Positions 55,612-64,000 of a stretch of 64,000 nt of DNA are shown here, in pieces; the first letter of the stretch is position 1, and each line of letters opens with the position of its first letter. The notes beneath the pieces are model-generated. The model ran no database searches and had not been told where the DNA came from. It saw nothing but the letters and a program-made list of their open reading frames with translations. Made by a program: the position numbers and the translations under genes. Source of the DNA: Timonella senegalensis JC301. GTDB lineage: Bacteria > Actinomycetota > Actinomycetes > Actinomycetales > Cellulomonadaceae. Location: contig NZ_HE978645.1 of assembly GCF_000312125.1 (NCBI RefSeq), forward strand, positions 1 through 64,000, given 5' to 3'.

Positions 55612-56715
55612 CTAGCGATACTCGCCGTGCAACCGTACGGAACCGCCTTCGACTCCCTTGGCGCCGCGGATCAGGTTGGCGCTGGCAGCCTCTGTCGAGT
55701 CGACGCCGACGGTGCCCAGAATCCAGGACTCAAGGCCGAGCGACTTCAGGCGTGCAAGCGCTGAATCCACGCCGTCCTTGCCCACGATCGCGATCATGCC
55801 AATGCCCAGGTTGAGCGTGTGCTCGATGTCGTTCCACGGAACGTTGCCGAGTTCGCGCATTACCTTGAACACCGCAGGAACTTCCCAAGCAGAGCGGTCG
55901 ATCGTTGCCGAGAGTCCGGCGGGGATGACGCGCGCAAGGTTCTGGGCAATGCCGCCGCCTGTGACGTGGGAGAACGCGTGAACTTGGGTGGCCTTATCGG
56001 CAGCGAGTGCGAGGCAGTCGGAGGAGTAAACGCGAGTTGGTTCGAGTAGCTCCTCACCGAGTGTGCGGCCGAACTCTGCCACGTCACGGTCGAGTTCCCA
56101 GCCCGCGTGGTTGATGACTGCGCGCACGAGTGAGTAGCCGTTGGAGTGGATTCCTGAGGAAGCCATCGCAATGACGACGTCCCCATCTGTCACAAGCTGT
56201 GGACCGAGCAGGTCATCGGCCTCGACAACACCGACCGCTGCCCCGGCAACGTCGTACTCGTCGGCGGCAAGCAGACCTGGGTGCTCCGCAGTCTCGCCAC
56301 CAACCAGTGCGGTGTCAGCAACAATGCACGCCTCGGCGATTCCGCGAACGATCGCGGCAACTCGTTCGGGAACGACCTTGCCTGTGGCAATGTAGTCGGT
56401 CATGACGAGTGGCTTGGCACCGCACACGACGATGTCGTCCACGACCATGCCGACCAGGTCAAACCCGATCGTGTCGTGCTTGTCCATGGCCTGTGCGATT
56501 GCGACCTTGGTGCCAACCCCGTCTGTTGAGGAAGCGAGGAGAGGCTTGTTGTAGTTCTTGAGCTCAGACGCGTCGAACAGGCCGGCGAATCCGCCCACCC
56601 CTCCGACAACCTGAGGGCCGTGAGTCTTGGCAACGGCCGCCTTCATGAGCTCAACTGCGCGATCCCCAGCGGCCGTGTCAACGCCAGCTGCCGCATAGGT
56701 AATGCCGTCAGTCAC
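55612..56715 (-). CDS. purM: phosphoribosylformylglycinamidine cyclo-ligase
   Basis: 367 residues. It makes AIR from FGAM with ATP, step five of purine synthesis. Typical blocks: YAAAGVDTAAGDRAV at the start, LLASSTDGVGTKVAIA, HDTIGFDLVGMVVDDIV, GGETAEHPG and HAFSHVTGGGIAQNLARV. GTG 56715 has GGAG 5 nt upstream. It follows purF on the same strand with an 84-bp gap and probably shares its transcript. Confidence 0.96.
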   Translation of the reverse strand: MTDGITYAAAGVDTAAGDRAVELMKAAVAKTHGPQVVGGVGGFAGLFDASELKNYNKPLLASSTDGVGTKVAIAQAMDKHDTIGFDLVGMVVDDIVVCGAKPLVMTDYIATGKVVPERVAAIVRGIAEACIVADTALVGGETAEHPGLLAADEYDVAGAAVGVVEADDLLGPQLVTDGDVVIAMASSGIHSNGYSLVRAVINHAGWELDRDVAEFGRTLGEELLEPTRVYSSDCLALAADKATQVHAFSHVTGGGIAQNLARVIPAGLSATIDRSAWEVPAVFKVMRELGNVPWNDIEHTLNLGIGMIAIVGKDGVDSALARLKSLGLESWILGTVGVDSTEAASANLIRGAKGVEGGSVRLHGEYR

Positions 56716-56799
56716 TTAAACTCCAAATGTTGTGAAAAGGGGTGGTGTGGCTTAAGGATGTGCTGGGGCGCAGCCTCGCGGTTCCGCCCCGTGGCGGCA

Positions 56800-58344
56800 C
56801 TAGGGTTGTTCGAGAGCGGTGTGCCCGCCCTGACCCACGCTGAGGTTGGAAAGTCCATCCTCAGGAGCGCCCAACGAGTTTGGCTTTTCAAGCAAGTTCT
56901 TGCCGAGTGCATCATCACTTGGAAGTGTGATCGGGTATTCGCCGTCGAAGCACGCAGTGCACAGCTTCTTCTTAGGCTGTTCAGTGGCTTCCACCATTGC
57001 CTCGAGCGAGATGTAGCCGAGCGAGTCGGCGCCTAGGGACGCTGCGATCTCAGCCGAGTCCAGCCCGTTCGCGATCAGTTCCGCACGCGAGGCAAAGTCG
57101 ATTCCGTAGAAGCATGGCCACTTGACCGGTGGCGCCGAAATACGGATGTGGACCTCAGCGGCTCCGGCTTCCCGCAGCATACGCACGAGTGCGCGCTGGG
57201 TGTTACCTCGGACGATAGAGTCGTCCACGACTACTAGGCGCTTGCCCCGGATGATCTCACGCAGCGGGTTGAGCTTGAGTCTGATGCCGAGCTGGCGCAG
57301 CGTGTCTGAAGGCTGGATGAAGGTACGTCCGACGTACGCGTTCTTGGTTAGTCCCTGCCCGAATGGAATACCGGACGCTTGCGCGTAACCAACTGCCGCG
57401 GGGGTTCCTGACTCGGGAACTGGAATGACGAGGTCCGCCTCAACGGGGTGTTCTGCTGCGAGCCTGCGGCCCATCTCAACGCGCGCGGCGTGCACAGAGC
57501 GCCCGGAGATTGTGGTGTCGGGGCGTGCCAGGTATACGTACTCGAATACGCAGCCTGCGCGCTTTGTTTCCGCAAAGCGGGTGGTGCGGAGGCCATCGGC
57601 GTCGATCATGATCATCTCGCCGGGCTCGACCTCACGGACAAACGAGGCGCCAACGATGTCGAGCGCGGAGGTCTCCGAGGCTACGACCCACCCGCGCGCG
57701 AGGCGACCGAGCACGAGTGGACGCACACCCTGAGGGTCGCGTGCCGCGTACAGGGTGTTCTCGTCCATGAAGACAAGCGAGAATGCGCCGCGCAGGTGCG
57801 GAAGCACCTCAAGGGCGGTCTCTTCGAGTGAGTGCCCCTCTTCTCCGTACAGGAGTGCGGTCACGAGTGCGGTGTCAGTGGTATTTCCCCGCGCAAGTTC
57901 GCCACGGGTTTGCTCACCGTAGCGCTGTGCAACGAGTTCCACGAGCTCCGCACTGTTCACGAGGTTTCCGTTGTGCCCGAGGGCCACGGTCCCGTGCGAG
58001 GTGGCGCCGAGCGTTGGCTGGGCGTTCTCCCACGTCACTCCACCGGTGGTTGAGTAACGGCAGTGACCAATGGCGATGTGCCCGGTCAGTGCGTTGAGTG
58101 CGGTTTCGTCGAACACCTGGGAAACGAGTCCCATGTCCTTGTACACCAGGATCTGTTGGCCATTGCTTGTCGCAATGCCAGCAGACTCCTGCCCTCGGTG
58201 TTGTAACGCGTACAACCCGAAGTAAGCGAGTTTTGCTACCTCTTCACCGGGAGCCCAGACACCGAAGACGCCACAGGCATCTTGGGGTCCTTTCTCGCCG
58301 GGCATGAGGTCATGATTCAGTCGTCCATCTCCACGCAGGGCCAC
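56800..58344 (-). CDS. purF: amidophosphoribosyltransferase
   Basis: 514 residues. It transfers glutamine ammonia to PRPP, the first committed step of purine synthesis. GTG 58344 gives a propeptide (about 23 residues) before the nucleophile Cys24 in DACGVFGVW, exposed by self-cleavage. The PRPP loop is LVVVDDSIVRGNTQ. Cysteines in CFYGIDFA and CTACFDG suit the Fe-S-type enzyme. Operon with purM. Confidence 0.96.
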   Translation of the reverse strand: MALRGDGRLNHDLMPGEKGPQDACGVFGVWAPGEEVAKLAYFGLYALQHRGQESAGIATSNGQQILVYKDMGLVSQVFDETALNALTGHIAIGHCRYSTTGGVTWENAQPTLGATSHGTVALGHNGNLVNSAELVELVAQRYGEQTRGELARGNTTDTALVTALLYGEEGHSLEETALEVLPHLRGAFSLVFMDENTLYAARDPQGVRPLVLGRLARGWVVASETSALDIVGASFVREVEPGEMIMIDADGLRTTRFAETKRAGCVFEYVYLARPDTTISGRSVHAARVEMGRRLAAEHPVEADLVIPVPESGTPAAVGYAQASGIPFGQGLTKNAYVGRTFIQPSDTLRQLGIRLKLNPLREIIRGKRLVVVDDSIVRGNTQRALVRMLREAGAAEVHIRISAPPVKWPCFYGIDFASRAELIANGLDSAEIAASLGADSLGYISLEAMVEATEQPKKKLCTACFDGEYPITLPSDDALGKNLLEKPNSLGAPEDGLSNLSVGQGGHTALEQP

Positions 58345-58508
58345 ATCAGTATTGTTCCATACGATCGCGGGGCTTCTCTCTGGAGTCCACGGAGAAATAG
58401 GCTCCGTTCTAGAGCACCGCGCTGCCGATCCCCGGGATGCGCAAATTTAGTTGAACGCTTAACGTTCTTCCCTTTTTTGGGCCAGAACTACGGTCTAGGC
58501 AGGTACGA

Positions 58509-58553
58509 AGAAAGCCGCCGGTGCGAGGCTTTCCTCGTCACCAGCGGCTTTCT
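58509..58553 (-). terminator. terminator after the 58.6-kb membrane gene
   Basis: About 20-bp stem AGAAAGCCGCCGGTGCGAGG with one bulge and one wobble, 4-nt loop. Reading leftward it runs into CTTTCTTCG. Confidence 0.75.
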
Positions 58554-58591
58554 GACGCGGCGTGACCTAACTGGCGCACGCACGCAAAAAG

Positions 58592-59041
58592 TTACTTCTG
58601 GGCCTCAATCCGAGCCACACTGCGGCGGTCAATGATCGACGCGATCAATCCGGTAAGCAAAGTGGTCATCATCGTGGTGAACAACACACAAACAACAACG
58701 TAGATGCCCCGGTTGATCATGCCGGGTTCCGAAAGATACATGCCTACGAAGATACCGAGGACCACACCAATGACAGCCCCTACGGCAAAGAACGCCTTGA
58801 AGCGGGGAGCTCGACGCACGACCGCGTAGCTAGCGGTACCTTCAATCTCCGCAACCTCAGCCTCCGAGAGTTCGCTGATGTCGATAATTTCCGGAGATGG
58901 GGCCGACTGCGCGGGGTTCAGTGTGTCTTCCGAAGGAATGTCCTGGGCGGGAGCGGGCACTGCTGGCATCGCCTGGGTCTCGGGCGACGAGCTGTTCGAA
59001 TTATCTGCTGCGGGCACTGGGTTTTCCTGAGGATCAGTCAC
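58592..59041 (-). CDS. hypothetical two-helix membrane protein
   Basis: 149 residues. A Pro/Ser/Asn-rich N-terminal ~60 residues is followed by an acidic SELSEAEVAEIEG, then two membrane helices (about 82-103 and 112-136) and a basic tail. Proteins with this layout lie next to purF in related actinobacteria. No functional motif is visible. It lies upstream of purF, with the 58509-58553 terminator between. Confidence 0.75.
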   Translation of the reverse strand: MTDPQENPVPAADNSNSSSPETQAMPAVPAPAQDIPSEDTLNPAQSAPSPEIIDISELSEAEVAEIEGTASYAVVRRAPRFKAFFAVGAVIGVVLGIFVGMYLSEPGMINRGIYVVVCVLFTTMMTTLLTGLIASIIDRRSVARIEAQK

Positions 59042-59274
59042 GCAGTCGATTCTACCCAGTGACGCTCCCCTTGTCCGATGGGCTGTTCTGCAAGCACACG
59101 TTTCGCCCCGTTAAGGGGACAGGTTAACTGGGCGTTTACGTTGTCTCGGAACTCAACGCCTCCCTTTTCCCAACGGACCAGCCCCCATAGTCTGACCGGA
59201 CCACGCTATGGGTTCGCACCAACCCTAGCCTCCCCCAATCCCCAACCAAATTCCTCAACCGAAAGGCCCTCCCC

Positions 59275-60312
59275 ATGCGCCAGTACAAGCTCTCGATCAC
59301 CCTGGCGGCGCTCACCGCAGTGGTGATCTCCGCTTGTGCTCCCACTGCAGTGGGCGGAAGCTCGGGCGGCACTGCCGGCGGCGGCCCCTCGGTTGAACTC
59401 GCCATCGTGGGGTTCGCGGTGCCCAAAGCCGCAAACGATGCAGCACAAAAGGCCTTCGCCAAAACCGAGCAGGGCAAGGGCGCCACCTGGACCACCTCCT
59501 ATGGCGCCTCGGGCGATCAATCCCGCGCCGTGGAGAGCGGACTTGAGGCCGACTACGTGCATTTCTCGCTGGAGGGTGACGTCACCAGACTGGTCGATGC
59601 GGGAATCGTCTCTTCCGAGTGGAACTCAGGCGAGCACCGCGGCATCGTCTCGGACTCCGTGGTTGTCCTCGTGGTTAGGGACGGAAACCCCAAGAACATA
59701 ACGGGCTGGGACGACCTCTTGCGCAATGACGTCAAGATCGTCACACCCAACCCGGGCTCCTCCGGCTCCGCTAGGTGGAATATCTTGGCCGCGTACGGGT
59801 CGGTCCTAGCCAAGGGTGGGGACAAGCAGGCCGCCGAGGAGTACCTGCGGAAGTTCTTTGACAACGTGGCTGCCTTGCCAGGCTCCGGCCGAGACGCGAC
59901 CACCGCCTTCACATCTGGGACGGGCGACGTCCTGATTTCGTACGAGAACGAGGCCATCCTTGCCCGCCAGAACGGCGAAGACTTTGACTATGTGGTCCCC
60001 GATTCCACTCTCCTCATAGAGAACCCTGCAGCTGTCACGCGGGACGCCGACCCGGCCGCGTCGCGCTACCTCGAGTTTGTACTGAGCGATCAGGGCCAAA
60101 AGATCTTTGCGTCCAAGGGGTTCCGCCCTGTGCGCAGTACGGTCACGGTGGGCACAGTGGAGGGCGCAAACGACCCCTCCAGCCCCTTCCCGCAGCCCAG
60201 GACCCTGCAGACGATCGCGGGCACGTTTGGCGGCTGGCAATCAGTCAATGATGAATTCTTCTCCGAGTCAGGGATTGTCACGCGGGTCCAGTCGGAGGCG
60301 GGCAAGCAGTGA
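59275..60312 (+). CDS. sulfate ABC transporter binding lipoprotein
   Basis: 345 residues with a signal peptide and lipobox ISAC (Cys21). It matches the sulfate/thiosulfate binding family (Sbp/CysP): TTSYGASGDQSRAVESGLEADYV, GWDDLLRNDVKIVTPNPGSSGSARW and GDVLISYENEAI. It delivers sulfate to the CysT/CysW channel. Its stop overlaps the cysT start by 3 bp. First gene of a four-gene operon. Confidence 0.92.
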   Translation: MRQYKLSITLAALTAVVISACAPTAVGGSSGGTAGGGPSVELAIVGFAVPKAANDAAQKAFAKTEQGKGATWTTSYGASGDQSRAVESGLEADYVHFSLEGDVTRLVDAGIVSSEWNSGEHRGIVSDSVVVLVVRDGNPKNITGWDDLLRNDVKIVTPNPGSSGSARWNILAAYGSVLAKGGDKQAAEEYLRKFFDNVAALPGSGRDATTAFTSGTGDVLISYENEAILARQNGEDFDYVVPDSTLLIENPAAVTRDADPAASRYLEFVLSDQGQKIFASKGFRPVRSTVTVGTVEGANDPSSPFPQPRTLQTIAGTFGGWQSVNDEFFSESGIVTRVQSEAGKQ

Positions 60313-61271
60313 GTTCCGCTCTGCCCACTCAGGATGCGCCCGCACCAGCACCAGCACCAGCACCAGCACCAGCACCAGCACCAGCACCAGCACCAGCACC
60401 AAGAACCCTGCGCCGACTAGTCCGGCGCGTCAACCCGCACGCAGCCCCCAGCCTCAGAACAAAACCCAACGCCTCCTCTGGCACAGTTTCACTTTCCGCG
60501 CCCGCCGGTGTGGGGCTCGGCGTGGCAATGATCTGGTTCTCGCTGCTGACACTCATCCCGCTCCTCGCGGTGCTCGTAGAAACAGCCGGTCACGGCTGGG
60601 CCGCGTTCTGGGCCACGATCACGAACCCGCAAACAGCGTCCGCGCTCGGGCTCACCGTGGCCACTGCGTTTGGCGTAACCCTCGTGAACGTTGTCGTGGG
60701 AACTGCGATCGCCTGGGTCTTGGTACGGGACGACTTTCCGGGCAAGCGTCTGCTTGAGGTGGTCATTGACATTCCATTCGCATTACCGACGATCGTGGCG
60801 GGCTTGGTCCTTCTTTCCCTGTATGGTCCGACAAGCCCCGTGGGTGTCAACATTGCCAACACCCGCGCCGCGGTGTTCCTAGCGTTCCTGTTTGTCACGC
60901 TGCCGTTCGTGGTGCGCACTGTGCAACCGGTCCTCGCCGAGCTGGACCGGGACGTGGAGGAGGCTGCGGCGTCCCTGGGCGCAAGCCGATTCACCACGCT
61001 GCGTGTGGTGGTCCTGCCCTCGCTCATCCCGGCGATTTCGGCCGGTGCGGCGCTCTCGTTCGCTCGGGGCATGAGCGAGTATGGGGCACTCGTCCTGCTG
61101 AGCGGGAACCTGCCGCTGCGCACCGAGGTGGGCTCCGTCAGGATCCTCTCGTACGTGGAGAACGGGAACGTGGGCGCGGCGGCCGCTGTGGCTACTGTCC
61201 TCCTGCTGGTATCTCTCGGGGTCATCGTGGCACTCGATGTCATTCAACGGAGGGTGGCCAAGCGTGGTTGA
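60309..61271 (+). CDS. cysT: sulfate ABC permease CysT
   Basis: 320 residues from GTG 60309. Residues about 10-31 are an (Ala-Pro)n run made by a 6-bp DNA repeat. The permease proper starts at about residue 65 with six membrane helices and the EAA loop [22 protein letters not shown]. The alternating Ala-Pro tail should be stiff and cytoplasmic, and is unusual for CysT. Its stop overlaps cysW by 8 bp. Confidence 0.92.
   Translation: MSSALPTQDAPAPAPAPAPAPAPAPAPAPAPRTLRRLVRRVNPHAAPSLRTKPNASSGTVSLSAPAGVGLGVAMIWFSLLTLIPLLAVLVETAGHGWAAFWATITNPQTASALGLTVATAFGVTLVNVVVGTAIAWVLVRDDFPGKRLLEVVIDIPFALPTIVAGLVLLSLYGPTSPVGVNIANTRAAVFLAFLFVTLPFVVRTVQPVLAELDRDVEEAAASLGASRFTTLRVVVLPSLIPAISAGAALSFARGMSEYGALVLLSGNLPLRTEVGSVRILSYVENGNVGAAAAVATVLLLVSLGVIVALDVIQRRVAKRG
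60342..60401 (+). repeat. GCACCA hexamer microsatellite, 10 copies
   Basis: Ten perfect copies of GCACCA inside the 5' end of cysT. Gains or losses of units would lengthen or shorten the Ala-Pro run without changing frame. Confidence 0.9.
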
Positions 61272-62091
61272 GAAAAGCGCAACCCGGTACGTGCTCCGGT
61301 TTGCAGTCATCGTCTACCTGTTCTTCCTGGTTGGCTGGCCAGTCTGGCTCGTGGGTCAGCACACGTTTGAGCAGGGGTTGGAGTCCCTCCGCGCCGCACT
61401 GTCTGACCCAGTCGTGGTGTTTTCACTTCAACTCACGCTCGCGGTGGCTGTTCAAGCCGTTCTGCTCAACACCCTGTTTGGAGTGGGCGTCTCCCTCCTG
61501 CTGGCGCGGTACGAGTTTCCGGGAAGGCGGGTATTCAGCGCGCTCCTCGACCTACCGCTCTCCGTGTCCCCGGTTGTTGTTGGCCTCGCCCTCGTGCTCG
61601 TCTACGGCCCTCGGGACGGCTGGTTTGGCGCGTGGTTGCATGAGCGCGGATTTGACGTCATCTTTTCGGCGCCCGGCATGATCATGGCGACCGCCTTCAT
61701 CTCCCTCCCGCTGGTCATCCGCGAGGTGGTTCCTGTGCTCCAGGAGCGTGGCATCGACGAGGAGCAGGCGGCGGCGTCTCTCGGTGCCTCCCCTGTGCAG
61801 GCCTTCCTGCGCATCACTCTTCCGGGGATCAAGTGGGCCCTCGTGTACGGGGTTGTTCTGACCTTTGCCCGGGCACTCGGCGAGTTTGGCGCGGTCAAGA
61901 TCGTGTCCGGCAACCTTGAGGGCCGCACCCAGACCGCCACCCTGCTGGTGGAACAGAAGTACCAAGACTTTGAGCAATCCACGGCATACGCAACCGCGTT
62001 CCTCCTTGCTGCCGTGTCCGTAGCCTGCATCATCGTGGTGACCGCTCTGCGCACCGACCACAGCAGCACCAAGGCCAGGAGTGGCACATGA
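61264..62091 (+). CDS. cysW: sulfate ABC permease CysW
   Basis: 275 residues. GTG 61264 is preceded by GGAGG about 10 nt upstream; an in-frame start at 61237 would lie inside cysT. Six helices, EAA loop [22 protein letters not shown], and the conserved [16 protein letters not shown]. It forms the membrane channel with CysT. Overlaps cysA by 4 bp. Confidence 0.92.
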   Translation: MVEKSATRYVLRFAVIVYLFFLVGWPVWLVGQHTFEQGLESLRAALSDPVVVFSLQLTLAVAVQAVLLNTLFGVGVSLLLARYEFPGRRVFSALLDLPLSVSPVVVGLALVLVYGPRDGWFGAWLHERGFDVIFSAPGMIMATAFISLPLVIREVVPVLQERGIDEEQAAASLGASPVQAFLRITLPGIKWALVYGVVLTFARALGEFGAVKIVSGNLEGRTQTATLLVEQKYQDFEQSTAYATAFLLAAVSVACIIVVTALRTDHSSTKARSGT

Positions 62092-63110
62092 GCATCATTG
62101 TGAAGAACATTTCCAAGCGCTTTGGCAGTTTTGTCGCGCTCGACGACGTCTCCGTTAGCCTTCCAACAGGTCAGCTCACTGCGCTGCTCGGGCCCTCGGG
62201 CGGGGGCAAGTCCACTCTCCTGCGCATCATCGCGGGGCTGGAGCGACCCGATTCCGGGAGCATCGAGATCGAGGGGACGAACGCAACGAACCTGCCAGCC
62301 CGCAAGCGCAATGTGGGGTTCGTGTTCCAGCACTACGCCGCCTTCAAGCACATGTCGGTGGCCAGGAACGTGGCGTTCGGGCTGGACATCCGCAAGACGC
62401 CCAAGGAAGCTACCGCCGCGCGTGTCGACGAACTGCTACGGCTGGTCCACCTCGAGCAGTACGCGCACAGGCTGCCCTCGCAGCTCTCGGGAGGTCAGCG
62501 TCAGCGCATGGCCCTCGCCCGCGCTCTGGCGGTTCAGCCCAGCGTGCTCCTCCTCGACGAGCCATTTGGTGCGCTCGACGCCAAGGTCCGCAAGGAACTG
62601 CGAGAGTGGCTACGCCGGCTGCATGACGAAATCCCCGTGACCACGGTGTTTGTCACCCACGACCAGGAGGAGGCGCTCGAGGTGGCGGACGAGATCGTGG
62701 TCATCAACGAGGGTCGGGTGGAACAGGTGGGGGCGCCGGACACGCTGTACGACGAGCCTGCTAACGAGTTCGTCATGGGGTTCCTTGGCCCTGCAACCAG
62801 GCTCGGTGGGGAGCTCGTGCGGCCGCATGACATCGAGGTCCTCTCCCACGATCCGGGCAGCGAGTTCCTCCCGGGAACGGTCATGCGGACCACCCGCGTG
62901 GGGTTCGAGGTGCGCTCCGATGTACTCGTGGAGTCAGACCATTTCACGGGCGTGGTCCAGTGCGTTGCAACACGGGCGGAGGCGCGCTCGCTCAAGCTGG
63001 ATTCCGGTGCACAGGTCTGGCTCCGCAAAGCGCCCGGTTCCACGAGTGTGGCAACCGATGCCCCACTTTCAGCCCCGAACGAGTTCCCGTTTGCGAACTA
63101 CACAATCTAG
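62088..63110 (+). CDS. cysA: sulfate ABC transporter ATPase CysA
   Basis: A 340-residue ATPase: Walker [13 protein letters not shown]-loop [12 protein letters not shown], signature [15 protein letters not shown], Walker [13 protein letters not shown], switch His in [10 protein letters not shown] short C-terminal regulatory TOBE-like part begins at about 240 ([10 protein letters not shown]). Last gene of the operon; convergent with the SCP2-like gene 16 bp away. Confidence 0.94.
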   Translation: MSIIVKNISKRFGSFVALDDVSVSLPTGQLTALLGPSGGGKSTLLRIIAGLERPDSGSIEIEGTNATNLPARKRNVGFVFQHYAAFKHMSVARNVAFGLDIRKTPKEATAARVDELLRLVHLEQYAHRLPSQLSGGQRQRMALARALAVQPSVLLLDEPFGALDAKVRKELREWLRRLHDEIPVTTVFVTHDQEEALEVADEIVVINEGRVEQVGAPDTLYDEPANEFVMGFLGPATRLGGELVRPHDIEVLSHDPGSEFLPGTVMRTTRVGFEVRSDVLVESDHFTGVVQCVATRAEARSLKLDSGAQVWLRKAPGSTSVATDAPLSAPNEFPFANYTI

Positions 63111-63126
63111 GCCCTGACCGCCCGAC

Positions 63127-63516
63127 CTACTCCCCGAGTTCGCCCTGCCGGCGCCTCGTGGCTTGAAGCGGCAGCCACTGCTCGATGTTGGCACGCTCGC
63201 CGGATGCCAGAACCCGCCCGGAGGAGATTCCTTCCTCCCACGTGAGCGCACCCGTGACCAGCTCGAGCCAGGTCTGGGGGTCGGTTTCGATGACGTTCGG
63301 CGGGGTACCTCGTGTGTGTTGCGGGCCCTCCACGCATTGGACTGCCCCCGCCGGCGGCACGCGCACCTCGACCGCATGTCCTGGCGTCACGTCCGCGAGT
63401 TCCTCGAGCGTGAACCGCACTGCCGTGGTCACGGTCCGGCGATCCGCCGTTCCGTCTCGCCAAGCGTTCACTGCCACGCGCCCCGCAGTGGGGTCGGTCT
63501 TGCGCCTACCGGCCAC
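63127..63516 (-). CDS. sterol carrier (SCP2-like) family protein
   Basis: 129 residues from GTG 63516, with GGAAGG 8 nt upstream; a longer frame to 63699 would lie inside the RNB gene. AVRFTLEELADVTPGHAVEVRVPPAGAVQC and HTRGTPPNVIETDPQTWLELVTG are the actinobacterial SCP-like family hallmark. The role is unknown; a small hydrophobic ligand is possible. It overlaps the upstream RNB gene by 11 bp. Confidence 0.85.
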   Translation of the reverse strand: MAGRRKTDPTAGRVAVNAWRDGTADRRTVTTAVRFTLEELADVTPGHAVEVRVPPAGAVQCVEGPQHTRGTPPNVIETDPQTWLELVTGALTWEEGISSGRVLASGERANIEQWLPLQATRRRQGELGE

Positions 63517-64000
63517 GACTCGTGCCTTCCGCCTCGGACTGATTTCCGCTTGGCCGTTGCCCTGATGCTCCGGGGACGTTCCCCCGCTCGGCCTGCGACT
63601 GCGCCTTCCCCTGACCCTGCCTTTGTCCCTGACCCTGCGCCACCGACAGCGGCCCAAACTGGAACCGGATTCGGCGGCGCTCGATGTCCGCCTCCACAAG
63701 GGTGACCGTCACGACCTCTCCGAGCGGAAGCTCGCCCAAGCTGCGCACCTGCGCGTGCACCGCAGGGTCAGCAATCATGACGTCGCCGCGCTTGAAGTCC
63801 CTGTCCTCAACCTCAACGATCGCGCCCTCGAAAGTGTCGCCCACGTTGTCCGCAAGAACCGCCGCTTCAACGATGTCGATCGTGGCCCGCTCGTACGATC
63901 CCGCGCGCCGGCCCGAGTCTGCCAGAAGCTTGGGTAGTTCCGGCAGTTTCTCCATGACCCACTCGGGCACCTCGCGGCCCTCCGCAATGGCTAGGCAGAT
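63506..64000 (-). CDS. RNB-domain ribonuclease, C-terminal part (cut by window edge)
   Basis: The reading frame is open to the right edge, so the start lies beyond 64000. The visible 164 residues hold the end of an RNB domain (ICLAIAEGREVPEWVMEKLP, ELPKLLADSGRRAGSYERA) and an S1-like C-terminal part (FEGAIVEVEDRDFKRGDVMI), then a Gln/Gly-rich tail. It is probably a 3'-5' exoribonuclease of the RNase II/R type; catalytic aspartates are outside the window. Confidence 0.85.
   Translation of the reverse strand: MCLAIAEGREVPEWVMEKLPELPKLLADSGRRAGSYERATIDIVEAAVLADNVGDTFEGAIVEVEDRDFKRGDVMIADPAVHAQVRSLGELPLGEVVTVTLVEADIERRRIRFQFGPLSVAQGQGQRQGQGKAQSQAERGNVPGASGQRPSGNQSEAEGTSRGR

Noticed and set aside
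60342-60401. CRISPR-like array
   Set aside because: The repeat is an uninterrupted hexamer without spacers, inside an open reading frame.

Overview
The window reads as a chromosomal segment of a mycothiol-producing actinobacterium (Actinomycetota, Micrococcales/Actinomycetales type). The evidence is GC-rich third codon positions, a mycothiol synthase (MshD), a BldC regulator, DUF3073, DUF3618 and DUF4126 proteins, a ppk-mutT1 pair arranged as in mycobacteria, the actinobacterial 'helicase/secretion neighbourhood' Tad cluster, and a DtxR/IdeR-type iron box. I cannot assign the genus. Coding density is ordinary; there is no prophage, insertion sequence, CRISPR array or rRNA operon.

Layout. 0.5-2.2 kb: a PiT phosphate transporter with a small membrane partner, preceded by a Pho-box-like direct repeat. 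2.3-5.1 kb: a DECH-type helicase. 5.1-6.8 kb: an HTH protein and an AspT-type aminotransferase. 6.9-11.2 kb: a leftward Tad/Flp-like pilus operon (ssd-tadA-tadB-tadC-pilin-tadE-tadE-like). 11.5-12.4 kb: a HAD phosphatase. 12.4-13.3 kb: a gene-free, repeat-rich stretch with two very large nested palindromes. 13.3-18.3 kb: nirC, acs, sseB-like and mshD. 18.3-23.5 kb: a phosphate block (ppk, mutT1, second pit, DUF47 partner). 23.7-25.9 kb: a structured RNA-like element, a conserved hypothetical, msrB and an M50 protease. 26.2-30.3 kb: ugpA-ugpE-ugpB-ugpQ for glycerophosphodiester uptake and hydrolysis, without a ugpC ATPase. 30.7 kb: tRNA-Lys. 31.3-33.8 kb: a reductase/epimerase, a zinc-ribbon miniprotein, a squalene-cyclase-fold protein and a small ORF. 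33.9-38.1 kb: a siderophore ABC importer under a DtxR-like box. 38.4-41.4 kb: pntAB. 41.6-45.6 kb: small membrane proteins, galE, a zincin, and tRNA-Glu, two tRNA-Asp and tRNA-Phe. 45.6-49.9 kb: a nucleosidase, ppc, a holin-family protein and DUF3618. 49.9-52.7 kb: a two-component system facing a repeat-bearing secreted protein. 52.9-55.2 kb: an APH-fold kinase-like protein, bldC and DUF3073. 55.6-59.0 kb: purM, purF and a membrane protein. 59.3-63.1 kb: a sulfate ABC importer. 63.1-64.0 kb: an SCP2-like protein and the truncated end of an RNB ribonuclease.

How it fits together. Phosphorus handling dominates: two PiT carriers, polyphosphate kinase with MutT1, and a glycerophosphodiester importer with its phosphodiesterase. 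The Tad operon is the main surface-structure system; its pilin and TadE carry prepilin-type sites (G at -1, E at +5), but no prepilin peptidase is present in the window. The most unusual feature is intergenic: several large palindromes whose arms themselves contain inverted repeats (12.98-13.15 kb, and weaker at 31.2 and 41.9 kb), plus a dispersed element with the core ACGATCGT at 21.7, 25.1, 33.8 and 42.0 kb. I saw no single multi-gene operon that is clearly an undescribed system; the repeat families and the 23.75 kb structured element are the best leads.
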